A stretch of 10,280 nucleotides of DNA from Schaedlerella sp. GTDB taxonomy: Bacteria > Bacillota > Clostridia > Lachnospirales > Lachnospiraceae. Both the position numbers and the translations under genes were made by a program. The notes under the pieces were generated by a model. That model was not told the origin of the DNA. It ran no database searches and was given only the letters and a program-made list of their open reading frames with translations. Within the stretch, counting starts at the first letter, position 1. Each line of letters starts with the position of its first letter. The stretch spans positions 1 through 10,280 of the forward strand of contig JAHHTO010000084.1 of assembly GCA_020024595.1 (NCBI GenBank). The letters are read 5' to 3'. Below, piece after piece: positions 1 through 5,891 of the stretch.

Positions 1-54
1 CATCAGCGCCATAAATCAGAACTTAACCGTATGAAAGCAAAGGATATTGAATAA
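1..54 (+). CDS. C-terminal tail of an unidentified protein (5' end outside window)
   Basis: Frame 1 is open from the first base and reads a 17-residue charged tail (ending MKAKDIE) before TAA at 52-54, followed at once by TAG. The other two plus frames close within 33 bases, so this is the only frame that could carry an incoming gene. The Lys/Glu/Arg-rich ending is typical of a soluble or nucleic-acid-binding protein, but too little is visible to name a family. The GC-rich stretch that follows hints at a mobile-element gene; that is inference. It could also be a chance open frame. Confidence 0.4.
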   Translation, partial: HQRHKSELNRMKAKDIE

Positions 55-229
55 TAGCAAATCCAGCCGAGCCAGTCAACGGTCAAGAAGAACGGCGGAC
101 GAAAGTGAGTGGGAAGTTTGCGGTCACGGACTGCACACCATTCCCTTTCCCGCAGGCGGAAAATTTCATTTGTAGTTTTAACTATTTCATCCTATTCTGG
201 AAATATGAATAAAACATTATAAAATATAA
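55..229. other. Non-coding stretch with a GC shift, possible mobile-element edge
   Basis: No supported gene lies here. Bases about 60-175 are clearly richer in G+C than the DNA that follows, which from about 176 turns strongly AT-rich. One plus frame stays open from about position 59 to 210 but has no ribosome binding site or convincing start. The abrupt change of composition just after the end of a gene fits the edge of an integrated element. The stretch also reminds me of the tail found after mobilisation genes in Tn1549-like conjugative elements of gut Firmicutes; that is an impression from memory, not a search result. I could not identify an attachment site or terminal repeat. Confidence 0.3.
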
Positions 230-421
230 TTACTTCATCTCCACTACTATTTTCCAGTTAGAAGCACATATACTGCCAATTATCCCTATCAACATAAAAA
301 TCATTGCAAAATTTATATGAGTATGCGGTAAATACCTTACTTCAAAATAATCTCCTTTTTCCACTTGTCTAGTTCGTACAAGAACCTTAATTTTATCTCC
401 TTCTGAATATAACGATCTCAC
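230..421 (-). CDS. Small single-pass membrane protein, unknown function
   Basis: A 63-residue ORF starting with GTG at 421. Residues 1-36 are polar and basic (EGDKIKVLVR, then GDYFEVRYLP), which looks like the end of a small beta-rich domain. Residues 37-55 form one hydrophobic segment (FAMIFMLIGIIGS), followed by a short charged tail. The pattern of a 'GD..kV' strand and 'V.YLP' ahead of a C-terminal membrane helix is loosely like DUF3592-type small membrane proteins, but the match is too weak to assign. The GTG overlaps the TGA of the upstream ORF (GTGA), and TAA lies directly upstream in frame, so it cannot extend. There is no ribosome binding site of its own, so translation would depend on coupling. 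It may instead be the 3' half of a frameshifted gene. Confidence 0.4.
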   Translation of the reverse strand: MRSLYSEGDKIKVLVRTRQVEKGDYFEVRYLPHTHINFAMIFMLIGIIGSICASNWKIVVEMK

Positions 422-570
422 TTATCCAAAAACATATGGAAGATCCCCCCTATACCTAAAATGATCCAAACTATAACAACAATATTCAACGTATCTCTGC
501 TATCTAGATCTAGACACATAGAGTTTTCCACAATAGCAAAATGTCCAAACAACCTGTAATTTGAGGTCAT
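418..570 (-). CDS. Small hydrophobic ORF overlapping the next by 4 bp
   Basis: A 50-residue ORF from ATG at 570 to TGA at 420-418. Residues about 1-28 are polar and residues 29-47 are a hydrophobic helix (VVIVWIILGIGGIF), so it would be a single-pass membrane peptide. A TGA lies directly upstream of the ATG, so it cannot start earlier. No good Shine-Dalgarno sequence is seen ahead of it; a second ATG at 519 has a weak GGA upstream. A perfect TATAAT lies about 40 bp upstream, so the pair could be transcribed. It shares GTGA with the following ORF. Either this is a coupled pair of small membrane proteins, or a +1/-1 frameshift has split one two-helix protein. No family recognised. Confidence 0.3.
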   Translation of the reverse strand: MTSNYRLFGHFAIVENSMCLDLDSRDTLNIVVIVWIILGIGGIFHMFLDK

Positions 571-608
571 TCAGACATTTATTGGAGAAACTTCAAAAAG
601 ATATTCTT

Positions 609-638
609 ATTATATTGTGCAGAAAACTATAATGTCTC
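609..638 (-). promoter_or_regulatory. Candidate sigma-A promoter for the small membrane ORFs
   Basis: On the minus strand a GAGACA box (638-633, 4 of 6) is followed after 18 bp by a perfect TATAAT (614-609). It overlaps the last codons of the ArsC-like gene and would start transcription near 602, about 30 bases before the ATG at 570. Confidence 0.4.
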
Positions 639-971
639 CCATTCTTTCTCTTTAAACCCTACAAGAACCTTCTCGTCTGTTACAACAATGGGACGCTTCA
701 CAAGCATGCCGTCTGTAGCCAAAAGAGACAGTTGTTCATCCTCGCTCATATCCAGCAGTTTATCTTTTAACTGCATCTCCTTATACAACATACCACTTGT
801 ATTGAAGAATCTCTTCAATGGCAAACCACTCTTCCGATACCATGCATTCAGTTCTTCCTTTGTTGGATTGTCTGCCTTAATATCACGTTCTTCAAATTCC
901 ATGCCTTTTTCTAATAACCACTTTTTTGCTTTCTGGCAAGTCGTACATTTCGGATAACATACAAATAACAT
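627..971 (-). CDS. ArsC/Spx-fold thioredoxin-like reductase family protein
   Basis: A 114-residue protein of the ArsC/Spx/YffB family (thioredoxin fold, cytosolic). The N-terminus is a beta strand leading into a CxxC redox site (Cys9-Thr-Thr-Cys12), with an extra Cys5. The family's RP motif is present (LVKRPIVV, Arg93), followed by the conserved VGFKE strand. The length fits YffB/ArsC-like members (about 115) better than Spx (about 130), and the region matching the Spx contact with RNA polymerase is not Spx-like. A thiol reductase role is therefore more likely than a transcription regulator. No ars genes are nearby, so arsenate need not be the substrate. The start at 971 is set by GAGAGG eight bases upstream; a good promoter lies at 1014-1022. 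Expressed divergently from the kinase-like gene. Confidence 0.85.
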   Translation of the reverse strand: MLFVCYPKCTTCQKAKKWLLEKGMEFEERDIKADNPTKEELNAWYRKSGLPLKRFFNTSGMLYKEMQLKDKLLDMSEDEQLSLLATDGMLVKRPIVVTDEKVLVGFKEKEWETL

Positions 972-1013
972 TTGATTTTCCTCTCTTTCTCCTAAATTTT
1001 ATACGGTAATACT

Positions 1014-1022
1014 ATTATAACA
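1014..1022 (-). promoter_or_regulatory. Extended -10 promoter of the ArsC-like gene
   Basis: The minus strand reads TGTTATAAT, a full extended -10 (TGn plus TATAAT at 1019-1014). The -35 region is poor (TTTCTT at 17 bp), as is common for extended -10 promoters. Transcription would start near 1007, giving a leader of about 36 bases to the ATG at 971. Confidence 0.55.
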
Positions 1023-1054
1023 CCATACCCACAAACAAGAAATACAAAATTTCT

Positions 1055-1083
1055 TTCCCATCTTCCGTATTTGATGTTATAAT
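1055..1083 (+). promoter_or_regulatory. Sigma-A promoter of the cytidylate kinase-like gene
   Basis: TTCCCA (1055-1060, 4 of 6 to TTGACA), a 17-bp spacer, then TATAAT (1078-1083) preceded by TG at 1075-1076 (extended -10). Transcription should start near 1090, about 43 bases before the ATG at 1133. Confidence 0.6.
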
Positions 1084-1089
1084 AGATGC

Positions 1090-1103
1090 ATGTCATTTGA
1101 CAT
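1090..1103. promoter_or_regulatory. 14-bp operator-like dyad at the predicted transcription start
   Basis: ATGTCA-TT-TGACAT is a perfect 6-bp inverted repeat around TT. It begins about seven bases after the -10 box of the plus-strand promoter, so it covers the predicted start site. This is where a repressor would block initiation; alternatively it would be the first bases of the mRNA and form a small 5' hairpin. No regulator gene is adjacent. The role is inferred from position only. Confidence 0.4.
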
Positions 1104-1132
1104 CTTACACTACGGAACGAGGAGGAACGTAT

Positions 1133-1618
1133 ATGAAGTTAGTAATTACCATGAGTCGTCGTTTTGGAACCGGAGCCAGTCTCATCGCACAGGAGCTCTC
1201 CGAAAGATTGAATATTCCGGTATACGACAAAGTGTACATAGAGCAAAAATTAGGAGAACATGAATACGAGACCGAGGCAGAAGCCATCCGTGAACTTGCA
1301 AAATCACCTTGCATCATCCTCGGACGTTGTGCTTCCGACATACTCAAAGACCGAATGAATGTATTGAACATCTTCGTCTGTGCCGACAAGGAAGACCGAA
1401 TTCAAAGAATCATGAAACTGGAATCCTATTCTTATGAAACAGCTAAAAAGGAACTGGAAGAAACAGACAGTGAGCGTGCTGCATATTACTATGAGCATAC
1501 CGGAAAGACCTGGGGAGATGTCAACGATTATCACATGATTTTAGACACTTCCGAACTGGGAATTGAGAACTGTGCCAACATACTGATGCAGTATTTTGAA
1601 CGATTGGAGTATATTTGA
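1133..1618 (+). CDS. Compact cytidylate kinase-like family protein
   Basis: A 161-residue P-loop protein of the cytidylate kinase-like family (Cytidylate_kin2 type). Visible marks are the N-terminal MKLVITMSRRFGTGAS, where FGTGAS at 11-16 stands in for the P-loop, then IPVYDKVYI at 28-36, IILGRCASD at 61-69, and a C-terminal block with TDSERAAYYYEHTGKTWGD at 111-129 followed by LDTSELGIE. Family members are usually about 200 residues; here the stretch between YDK and the GRCA strand is only about 30 residues, so most of the usual nucleotide-binding insert is missing. The substrate is unproven. The frame is open further upstream to TTG at 1097, but AGGAGG at 1120-1125, seven bases before ATG 1133, fixes the start. 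It has its own promoter, an operator-like dyad and a downstream terminator, so it is a single-gene unit. Confidence 0.85.
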   Translation: MKLVITMSRRFGTGASLIAQELSERLNIPVYDKVYIEQKLGEHEYETEAEAIRELAKSPCIILGRCASDILKDRMNVLNIFVCADKEDRIQRIMKLESYSYETAKKELEETDSERAAYYYEHTGKTWGDVNDYHMILDTSELGIENCANILMQYFERLEYI

Positions 1619-1658
1619 CATACTTTTCGACAGATTATCTGTATATAGAAATAGAAAC

Positions 1659-1684
1659 AAAGAGGGAGCTACAGCCCCCTCTTT
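1659..1684. terminator. Bidirectional hairpin terminator between convergent genes
   Basis: AAAGAGGG (1659-1666) pairs with CCCTCTTT (1677-1684), and two inner GC pairs can close a short loop. It sits between the kinase-like gene (stop at 1618) and the end of the hexapeptide-repeat gene (1741). On the minus strand it is followed by a T-rich run (TTTCTATTTCTATA); the plus-strand tail is only moderately T-rich. The A and T ends of the stem suit termination in both directions. Confidence 0.75.
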
Positions 1685-1740
1685 ATCTCTGTTTTGATTA
1701 CATATCTCCCGTATTTTCCATCAATAAATTTCTCTTACTC

Positions 1741-2406
1741 TTATTGTTTTTCTACTACTTCACCTTGCTTTTTATAAATACTTCCTGCCGGAACATAACC
1801 GCGCACAGAAGAAAGCGGATAAATATTTGTATGACTGCCAATAACACTGCCCGGATTCAGAATGCTTCCACATCCGACTTCAACCTCATCACCAACCATT
1901 GCACCAAACTTCTTAATCCCGGTTTCGATATTGCCGTTCGGTGTCTTTACAACAACCAACTTCTTATCAGACTTCACATTCGATGTAATAGAACCTGCCC
2001 CCATATGCGCCTTATATCCAAGAATGGAATCTCCCACATAATTGTAATGCGGCACCTGTACTCCATTAAACAGAACCACATTCTTCAACTCTGTAGAATT
2101 TCCTACTACAGCATTCTCTCCAACAATTGCATTTCCACGAATGAAAGCACAGTGTCTGACTTCCGCATCTTTTCCAATAATCGCCGGTCCATTGATATAC
2201 GCTGTCGGAGCTATCTTTGCAGACTTCGCGATCCATATATTCTCACCACGCTTTTCATATTCCTCTTCACTCAATGTAGCACCTAATTCCATAATAAAAT
2301 CACCAATTTTTGGAAGCACCTCCCATGGATATGTAACTCTGTTAAACAGTGCCTTTGCGATTGTTTCATCCAGAGTATAAAGTTCTTGTACTGTTAATTC
2401 TCTCAT
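1741..2406 (-). CDS. Left-handed beta-helix (hexapeptide) acyltransferase-like protein, GlmU C-domain related
   Basis: A 221-residue protein. Residues 1-55 are helical and carry a conserved-looking TYPWEVLPKI. Residues 58-205 are hexapeptide repeats of a left-handed beta-helix (INGPAIIG, IRGNAIVG, AVVGNSTE, MGAGSITSN, NPGSVIGS), the fold of trimeric acyltransferases. GAGSITSNVKSDK at 137-149 parallels the acetyl-CoA-site loop of GlmU's C-terminal domain. The GlmU N-terminal uridylyltransferase domain is absent, although such proteins are often labelled UDP-GlcNAc pyrophosphorylase. It is thus more likely an acetyltransferase or a non-catalytic beta-helix than a pyrophosphorylase. The start is decided by GGAGG at 2417-2413: it abuts the ATG at 2412 but lies six bases before the ATG at 2406. 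It has its own promoter at 2493-2521 and ends at a shared terminator. Confidence 0.85.
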   Translation of the reverse strand: MRELTVQELYTLDETIAKALFNRVTYPWEVLPKIGDFIMELGATLSEEEYEKRGENIWIAKSAKIAPTAYINGPAIIGKDAEVRHCAFIRGNAIVGENAVVGNSTELKNVVLFNGVQVPHYNYVGDSILGYKAHMGAGSITSNVKSDKKLVVVKTPNGNIETGIKKFGAMVGDEVEVGCGSILNPGSVIGSHTNIYPLSSVRGYVPAGSIYKKQGEVVEKQ

Positions 2407-2487
2407 TGACATCCTCCATTTCCACCGCTTGATTCTTGCAGCATCTTCTCTATACACAACTAACTATCAACTATATTTTTCAAATCC

Positions 2488-2537
2488 TGCTCATTTTACC
2501 ACTATCAACACACGATGTCTATAGATATGAATGAGCA
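2488..2537. repeat. 8-bp inverted repeat flanking the promoter
   Basis: TGCTCATT (2488-2495) and AATGAGCA (2530-2537) are exact reverse complements. One arm overlaps the end of the -10 box and the start-site region; the other lies just upstream of the -35 box. Arm centres are 42 bp apart, about four helical turns, so a dimer or looped repressor could reach both. A smaller palindrome TCTATAGA (2518-2525) overlaps the -35 box. Confidence 0.45.
2493..2521 (-). promoter_or_regulatory. Strong sigma-A promoter of the hexapeptide-repeat gene
   Basis: The minus strand reads TAGACA (2521-2516, 5 of 6), a 17-bp spacer, then TAAAAT (2498-2493, 5 of 6) with TGG before it (extended -10). Transcription would start near 2486, giving a leader of about 80 bases to ATG 2406. 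Confidence 0.6.
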
Positions 2538-2544
2538 AATCATT

Positions 2545-2560
2545 TTATCATCAATGATAA
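2545..2560. repeat. Short dyad just after topB
   Basis: TTATCAT-CA-ATGATAA is a perfect 7-bp inverted repeat starting three bases after the topB stop codon. The stem is AT-only at its base and lacks a following T-run on the minus strand, so at best it is a weak terminator or an mRNA-end hairpin. Confidence 0.35.
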
Positions 2561-2563
2561 CAT

Positions 2564-4609
2564 TTATCCTTTTTTCTTATAGAATCTCGCTGCCTTCTCA
2601 TAGCATCCTCTCAGCTGGTACTGATTATTCAGCCCTTTTACTCCATTCGTCCGGCTCACGATAAAATGATCCAGCTTCTGCATATATTCATCTGGAGTAA
2701 TCTCACCGTCAGCGACATAAGTTAGTCCTTTCTCCCAGCTTGCTGTCAGCTCTGGATTTAGGAGTGACTTAATGGAATTATCCACCACATCAAAGATCAT
2801 CTCTCCCTGCAGCGTCGGGGTAATAATCTGTGTTTTTTTATTCAAGGACAGATACTTGATATGAATGAGTTTCTTCAAAATTTCTGCCCGAGTGGCGCTG
2901 GTTCCGATTCCACTTCCCTTAATCTGGGCACGCAGTTCCTCATCTTCGATCAGCTGTCCCGCATTTTCCATTGCCAAAATCATAGAGCCCGAATTATACC
3001 GCTTCGGAGGAGAGGTCTCTCCTTCTTTGATATCCAATGATTTTACTGATAACACCGCACCCTTTTTTAATCCTTGTATCACTTGAAAGAATTCAGTATC
3101 CAAACTTTTCTCTGTCTCCGCTCCTGCAGAGTCTTCTTCCCTTCCAGGAGTATTTGCAGTTTCACCTGCTCCGCTACTATTCTTTTTTACATGTGGAACT
3201 CCTGCAACCTTTAAATATCCTTCTTCTGCCAGTACTTTAAAACTGGAAAAGAAATTTTCCTCCTTAATCTGTGTCGTAATCGCCACTTTTTGATACACCG
3301 CCGGCGGATAAAAAATACTTAAGAATCGCCGCACGATACAGTCGTACACCTGCTTTGCAGTAGCTGACACAGACTTCAAAGCCGGAAGCCCCTGCCCAGT
3401 CGGTATGATTGCATAATGGTCTGTAATCTGTTTATCATTCACATACCGTGTCTTTGCCAGATTTTTATGACTTCCGAACTGTAAAATATCCTGTAGATAA
3501 GGTGCCGCCATCGGATATTTCGATAAACCATTTAAGTTACGGCTGATTTCCTTAGCTACTGCAGCAGACAGCACTCTGGCATCTGTTCTCGGATAAGTTA
3601 CTAACTTTTTCTCATATAGTTCCTGTATGATCCGAAGTGTCTCATCGGGACTGATTTTAAACCGCTTGGAGCAATCATTTTGTAGTTCTGCAAGATTATA
3701 CAAAAGCGGCGGATTCTTTTTTTCCTTTTTCTTTTCAATTGAAGTAATCTGACAGTTAACCGGACCTTCCCCACTCAAATATGCGATTAACTCTTCCGCT
3801 TTCTTCCGCTCCTTGAATCCATTTTCCTTATATAAATCAAACGATTCAAAATAGCGGGAACCTTTTACCGCACGCCACTCCCCTTCAAATGTCTTGCCTT
3901 CCGCATCTATTGTACTGATCACACGGTAAAACGGTATTTTTATAAAGTCACGGATTTCCCGCTCCCTACGCACTACCATACCAAGTACACAAGTCATCAC
4001 GCGCCCCACCGAAATGACGGAATATTTTGTCTTCAAAAAATCAGAGATACTGTTTCCATATTTTAATGTCAGCAACCGTGAGAAATTGATTCCCATTAAA
4101 TAATCTTCTTTTGCACGCAAATATGCAGAAGCACTTAGATTATCATACTCCGATAAATCTTTTGCTTCCCGAATTCCTCTCAAAATTTCTTCTTCTGTCT
4201 GAGAATCGATCCACACACGTCTCCGTTCTTTTCCTTCTATATGTGCCTCCTGCTCTACAAGACGATATATATACTCTCCCTCACGCCCAGAGTCGGTACA
4301 CACATAAATCCGATCCACATCTTTCCGATTCAGCAGACTGCTGACAATCCGGAACTGCTTTTCCACCGCCGGAATTACCTCATATTTAAATTTCTGCGGA
4401 ATAAATGGCAGTGTATTCAGACTCCACCGTTTCAGCGCCGGATCATACTCTTCCGGATAACTCATTGTTACAAGATGCCCCACACACCAAGTCACAATCG
4501 CCTCTTCCGATTCCAGAAATCCCTCTCCACGCCTTGTCTTTAGCTTTAAAGCCTTTGCAAACTCCTGTGCCACACTGGGCTTTTCTGCTATGTATACTGA
4601 TTTTCCCAT
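2564..4609 (-). CDS. topB: DNA topoisomerase III (type IA)
   Basis: A 681-residue type IA topoisomerase that cuts one strand, passes another and decatenates DNA at forks and recombination intermediates; cytosolic and Mg-dependent. The N-terminal Toprim domain (about 1-140) has the metal-site glutamate in IAEKPSVAQEF (Glu9) and TDSGREGE (Asp106, Glu110), with Gly in place of the middle acid, as in other Topo III proteins. The catalytic tyrosine is Tyr339 in VTYPRTD. The end carries IKGSGIGTSATRAEIL and TPTLQGE, both typical of the family. An acidic, Ser/Gly-rich linker at about 474-503 looks like a disordered insertion. The start at ATG 4609 is chosen because the family begins at GKSVYIAEKPS; the frame runs on to TTG 4672 but that extension is not Topo III-like. 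No good Shine-Dalgarno sits before ATG 4609 (only AGG 14 bases away). Confidence 0.95.
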   Translation of the reverse strand: MGKSVYIAEKPSVAQEFAKALKLKTRRGEGFLESEEAIVTWCVGHLVTMSYPEEYDPALKRWSLNTLPFIPQKFKYEVIPAVEKQFRIVSSLLNRKDVDRIYVCTDSGREGEYIYRLVEQEAHIEGKERRRVWIDSQTEEEILRGIREAKDLSEYDNLSASAYLRAKEDYLMGINFSRLLTLKYGNSISDFLKTKYSVISVGRVMTCVLGMVVRREREIRDFIKIPFYRVISTIDAEGKTFEGEWRAVKGSRYFESFDLYKENGFKERKKAEELIAYLSGEGPVNCQITSIEKKKEKKNPPLLYNLAELQNDCSKRFKISPDETLRIIQELYEKKLVTYPRTDARVLSAAVAKEISRNLNGLSKYPMAAPYLQDILQFGSHKNLAKTRYVNDKQITDHYAIIPTGQGLPALKSVSATAKQVYDCIVRRFLSIFYPPAVYQKVAITTQIKEENFFSSFKVLAEEGYLKVAGVPHVKKNSSGAGETANTPGREEDSAGAETEKSLDTEFFQVIQGLKKGAVLSVKSLDIKEGETSPPKRYNSGSMILAMENAGQLIEDEELRAQIKGSGIGTSATRAEILKKLIHIKYLSLNKKTQIITPTLQGEMIFDVVDNSIKSLLNPELTASWEKGLTYVADGEITPDEYMQKLDHFIVSRTNGVKGLNNQYQLRGCYEKAARFYKKKG

Positions 4610-4643
4610 AAATATTGATACTACCTGTTCTTTCCTGTAATAT

Positions 4644-4665
4644 AGGCGGCGCAAAAACGCCGCCT
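4644..4665. other. GC-rich perfect hairpin in the topB leader
   Basis: AGGCGGCG (4644-4651) and CGCCGCCT (4658-4665) pair perfectly around a 6-base loop (CAAAAA on plus, TTTTTG on minus). It lies between galM (ends 4712) and topB (starts 4609). No T-run follows on the minus strand (ATATTACAGG), so it is not a textbook terminator; it may still limit readthrough from galM or structure the topB mRNA leader. Confidence 0.5.
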
Positions 4666-4711
4666 GTTGCAATTACATCATTTTATTGATCATTCATTTC
4701 GATAACCGCCT

Positions 4712-5752
4712 TTATACAAATTTGTAAGACGTCGTCGTATAATAGCGCACTCCCGCCTTACACACAGGACTCTCAAAATTCTTCTTATTCACCGCATCTG
4801 GGAAGTACTGTGTCTCGAAGCAAACAGCGTTTCTTTTCTCATAGACAGAACCATATTTTCCTGCTTCTCCTTCAAGAAAATTAGCAGTATACATCTGCAC
4901 CCCCGGCAAATCTGTATAGACTTCCATTACAATACCGCTCTTCTCACCCTCTGCCTGTGCCACTTTAACAAATTTTCCGTTATTTTTCAAGACCCAGTTG
5001 TGATCATATCCACCTCCGAACCGGACTGCCTCATAATCTCTATCAATCTCATCTCCAATAGCATGCATCTTCCGAAAATCCATCGGAGTATCTGTTACAT
5101 CCACCAGTTCCCCTGTCGGGATAGACTCTGCATCTGCACGAGTGAAAAAATCTGCATCCAACATCACCTGATGTCCCAATATATCTCCGCCATCGTGACC
5201 GTTTAGATTGAAATAGCTGTGATTCGTCATATTGATCACTGTATCCTTATCCGAAATCCCATCATATGTAATCCTTAATTCATTGTCTTCGGTCAGTTCA
5301 TAAGTCACCCTGATATCCAGATTCCCCGGATACCCCTGATCCCCATCTGCGCTATGAAGTGAAAAGCTAACTTTATCATCTTCTGAAGACTCCACTTCCC
5401 ACATTCGTTTGTTATAGAAATCCGGTCCACTGTGCAGATTATTTCCATTGTCATTCTTTTCCAGTTCGTACGTCACCCCGTTGAGTGTGAAAGCTGCTCC
5501 TCCGATGCGATTTGCATTTCTTCCTACCGTTGCACCAAGCGATGCTGTTCCTTCTTCATATCCGGTCACATCATCGTATCCAAGCACAACATCCGTCAAT
5601 TTACCCGCTTTATCGGATACATTCAGTCTCACCAGGCTTGCTCCATATTCTGTCACAGATGCCGACATTCCTGCATCATTTTCCATTGTAAACAGATGTA
5701 CTTTCTTTCCATTTTTTAAAACTCCAAACTCACTGATCTTCAATACTCTCAT
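4712..5752 (-). CDS. galM: Aldose 1-epimerase (mutarotase)
   Basis: A 346-residue mutarotase interconverting alpha and beta forms of galactose, glucose and related sugars, feeding the Leloir pathway; cytosolic, no signal peptide. The sequence shows the family blocks in order: VGRNANRIGG (77-85), NLHSGPDFYNK (105-115), INMTNHSYFNL with the proposed acid His178, GGGYDHNWVL with Asp250, LPGVQMYTANF (282-292) and FETQYFPDAVN with the proposed base Glu313. The length matches the usual 330-350. The frame is open further upstream, but GGAAGG eight bases before ATG 5752 sets the start. No other gal genes (galK, galT, galE) or sugar transporter are in the window, so it appears to be a lone housekeeping mutarotase. 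The 139-bp gap from ppk1 suggests its own promoter, though none is convincing. Confidence 0.95.
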   Translation of the reverse strand: MRVLKISEFGVLKNGKKVHLFTMENDAGMSASVTEYGASLVRLNVSDKAGKLTDVVLGYDDVTGYEEGTASLGATVGRNANRIGGAAFTLNGVTYELEKNDNGNNLHSGPDFYNKRMWEVESSEDDKVSFSLHSADGDQGYPGNLDIRVTYELTEDNELRITYDGISDKDTVINMTNHSYFNLNGHDGGDILGHQVMLDADFFTRADAESIPTGELVDVTDTPMDFRKMHAIGDEIDRDYEAVRFGGGYDHNWVLKNNGKFVKVAQAEGEKSGIVMEVYTDLPGVQMYTANFLEGEAGKYGSVYEKRNAVCFETQYFPDAVNKKNFESPVCKAGVRYYTTTSYKFV

Positions 5753-5837
5753 TTTACATTCCTTCCTGTTTTTTCTTAATTTTACGTGCTTCCAGACATT
5801 TAGCATTCACTATGCGCTCACAGTTTTACTTCTATTT

Positions 5838-5873
5838 CACCACGCTATTCTGAAATATCTATAAGACACCACG
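5838..5873. repeat. Direct repeat of CACCACG upstream of galM
   Basis: CACCACG occurs at 5838-5844 and again at 5867-5873, with a start-to-start distance of 29 bp (near three helical turns), in the 139-bp ppk1-galM gap. It could be a pair of protein sites but is short enough to be chance. Confidence 0.25.
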
Positions 5874-5891
5874 ATCCATTTTCTATACAGA

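Larger units (their letters stand above)
1012..1085. repeat. 11-bp inverted repeat holding both divergent -10 boxes
   Basis: CTATTATAACA at 1012-1022 and TGTTATAATAG at 1075-1085 are exact reverse complements, 52 bp apart. Each arm is the extended -10 of one of the two divergent promoters, plus two extra bases (AG). Part of the match follows from both being consensus promoters; the two extra bases go slightly beyond that. Confidence 0.6.

Noticed and set aside
503..514. TCTAGATCTAGA, a perfect 12-bp palindrome
   Set aside because: It follows from two repeated codon pairs (CTA GAT CTA GAT, Leu-Asp-Leu-Asp) inside the small ORF at 418-570 and is not placed at a promoter.
580..640. Terminator for the ArsC-like gene
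   Set aside because: Only a 5-bp GGAGA/TCTCC pairing with a very large loop could be found, so no terminator is supported.
627..971. Spx-type transcription regulator call
   Set aside because: Although CxxC and the RP motif are shared, the protein is short and lacks the Spx-like central region that contacts RNA polymerase.
1615..2286. Long open frame on the plus strand opposite the hexapeptide-repeat gene
   Set aside because: It is antisense to a clear protein with recognisable repeats, has no ribosome binding site and its translation is low-complexity.
5793..5830. Possible cre (catabolite repression) site upstream of galM (TGTGAGCGCATA on the minus strand)
   Set aside because: Only the central CG and one flank fit the cre consensus; several fixed positions mismatch.
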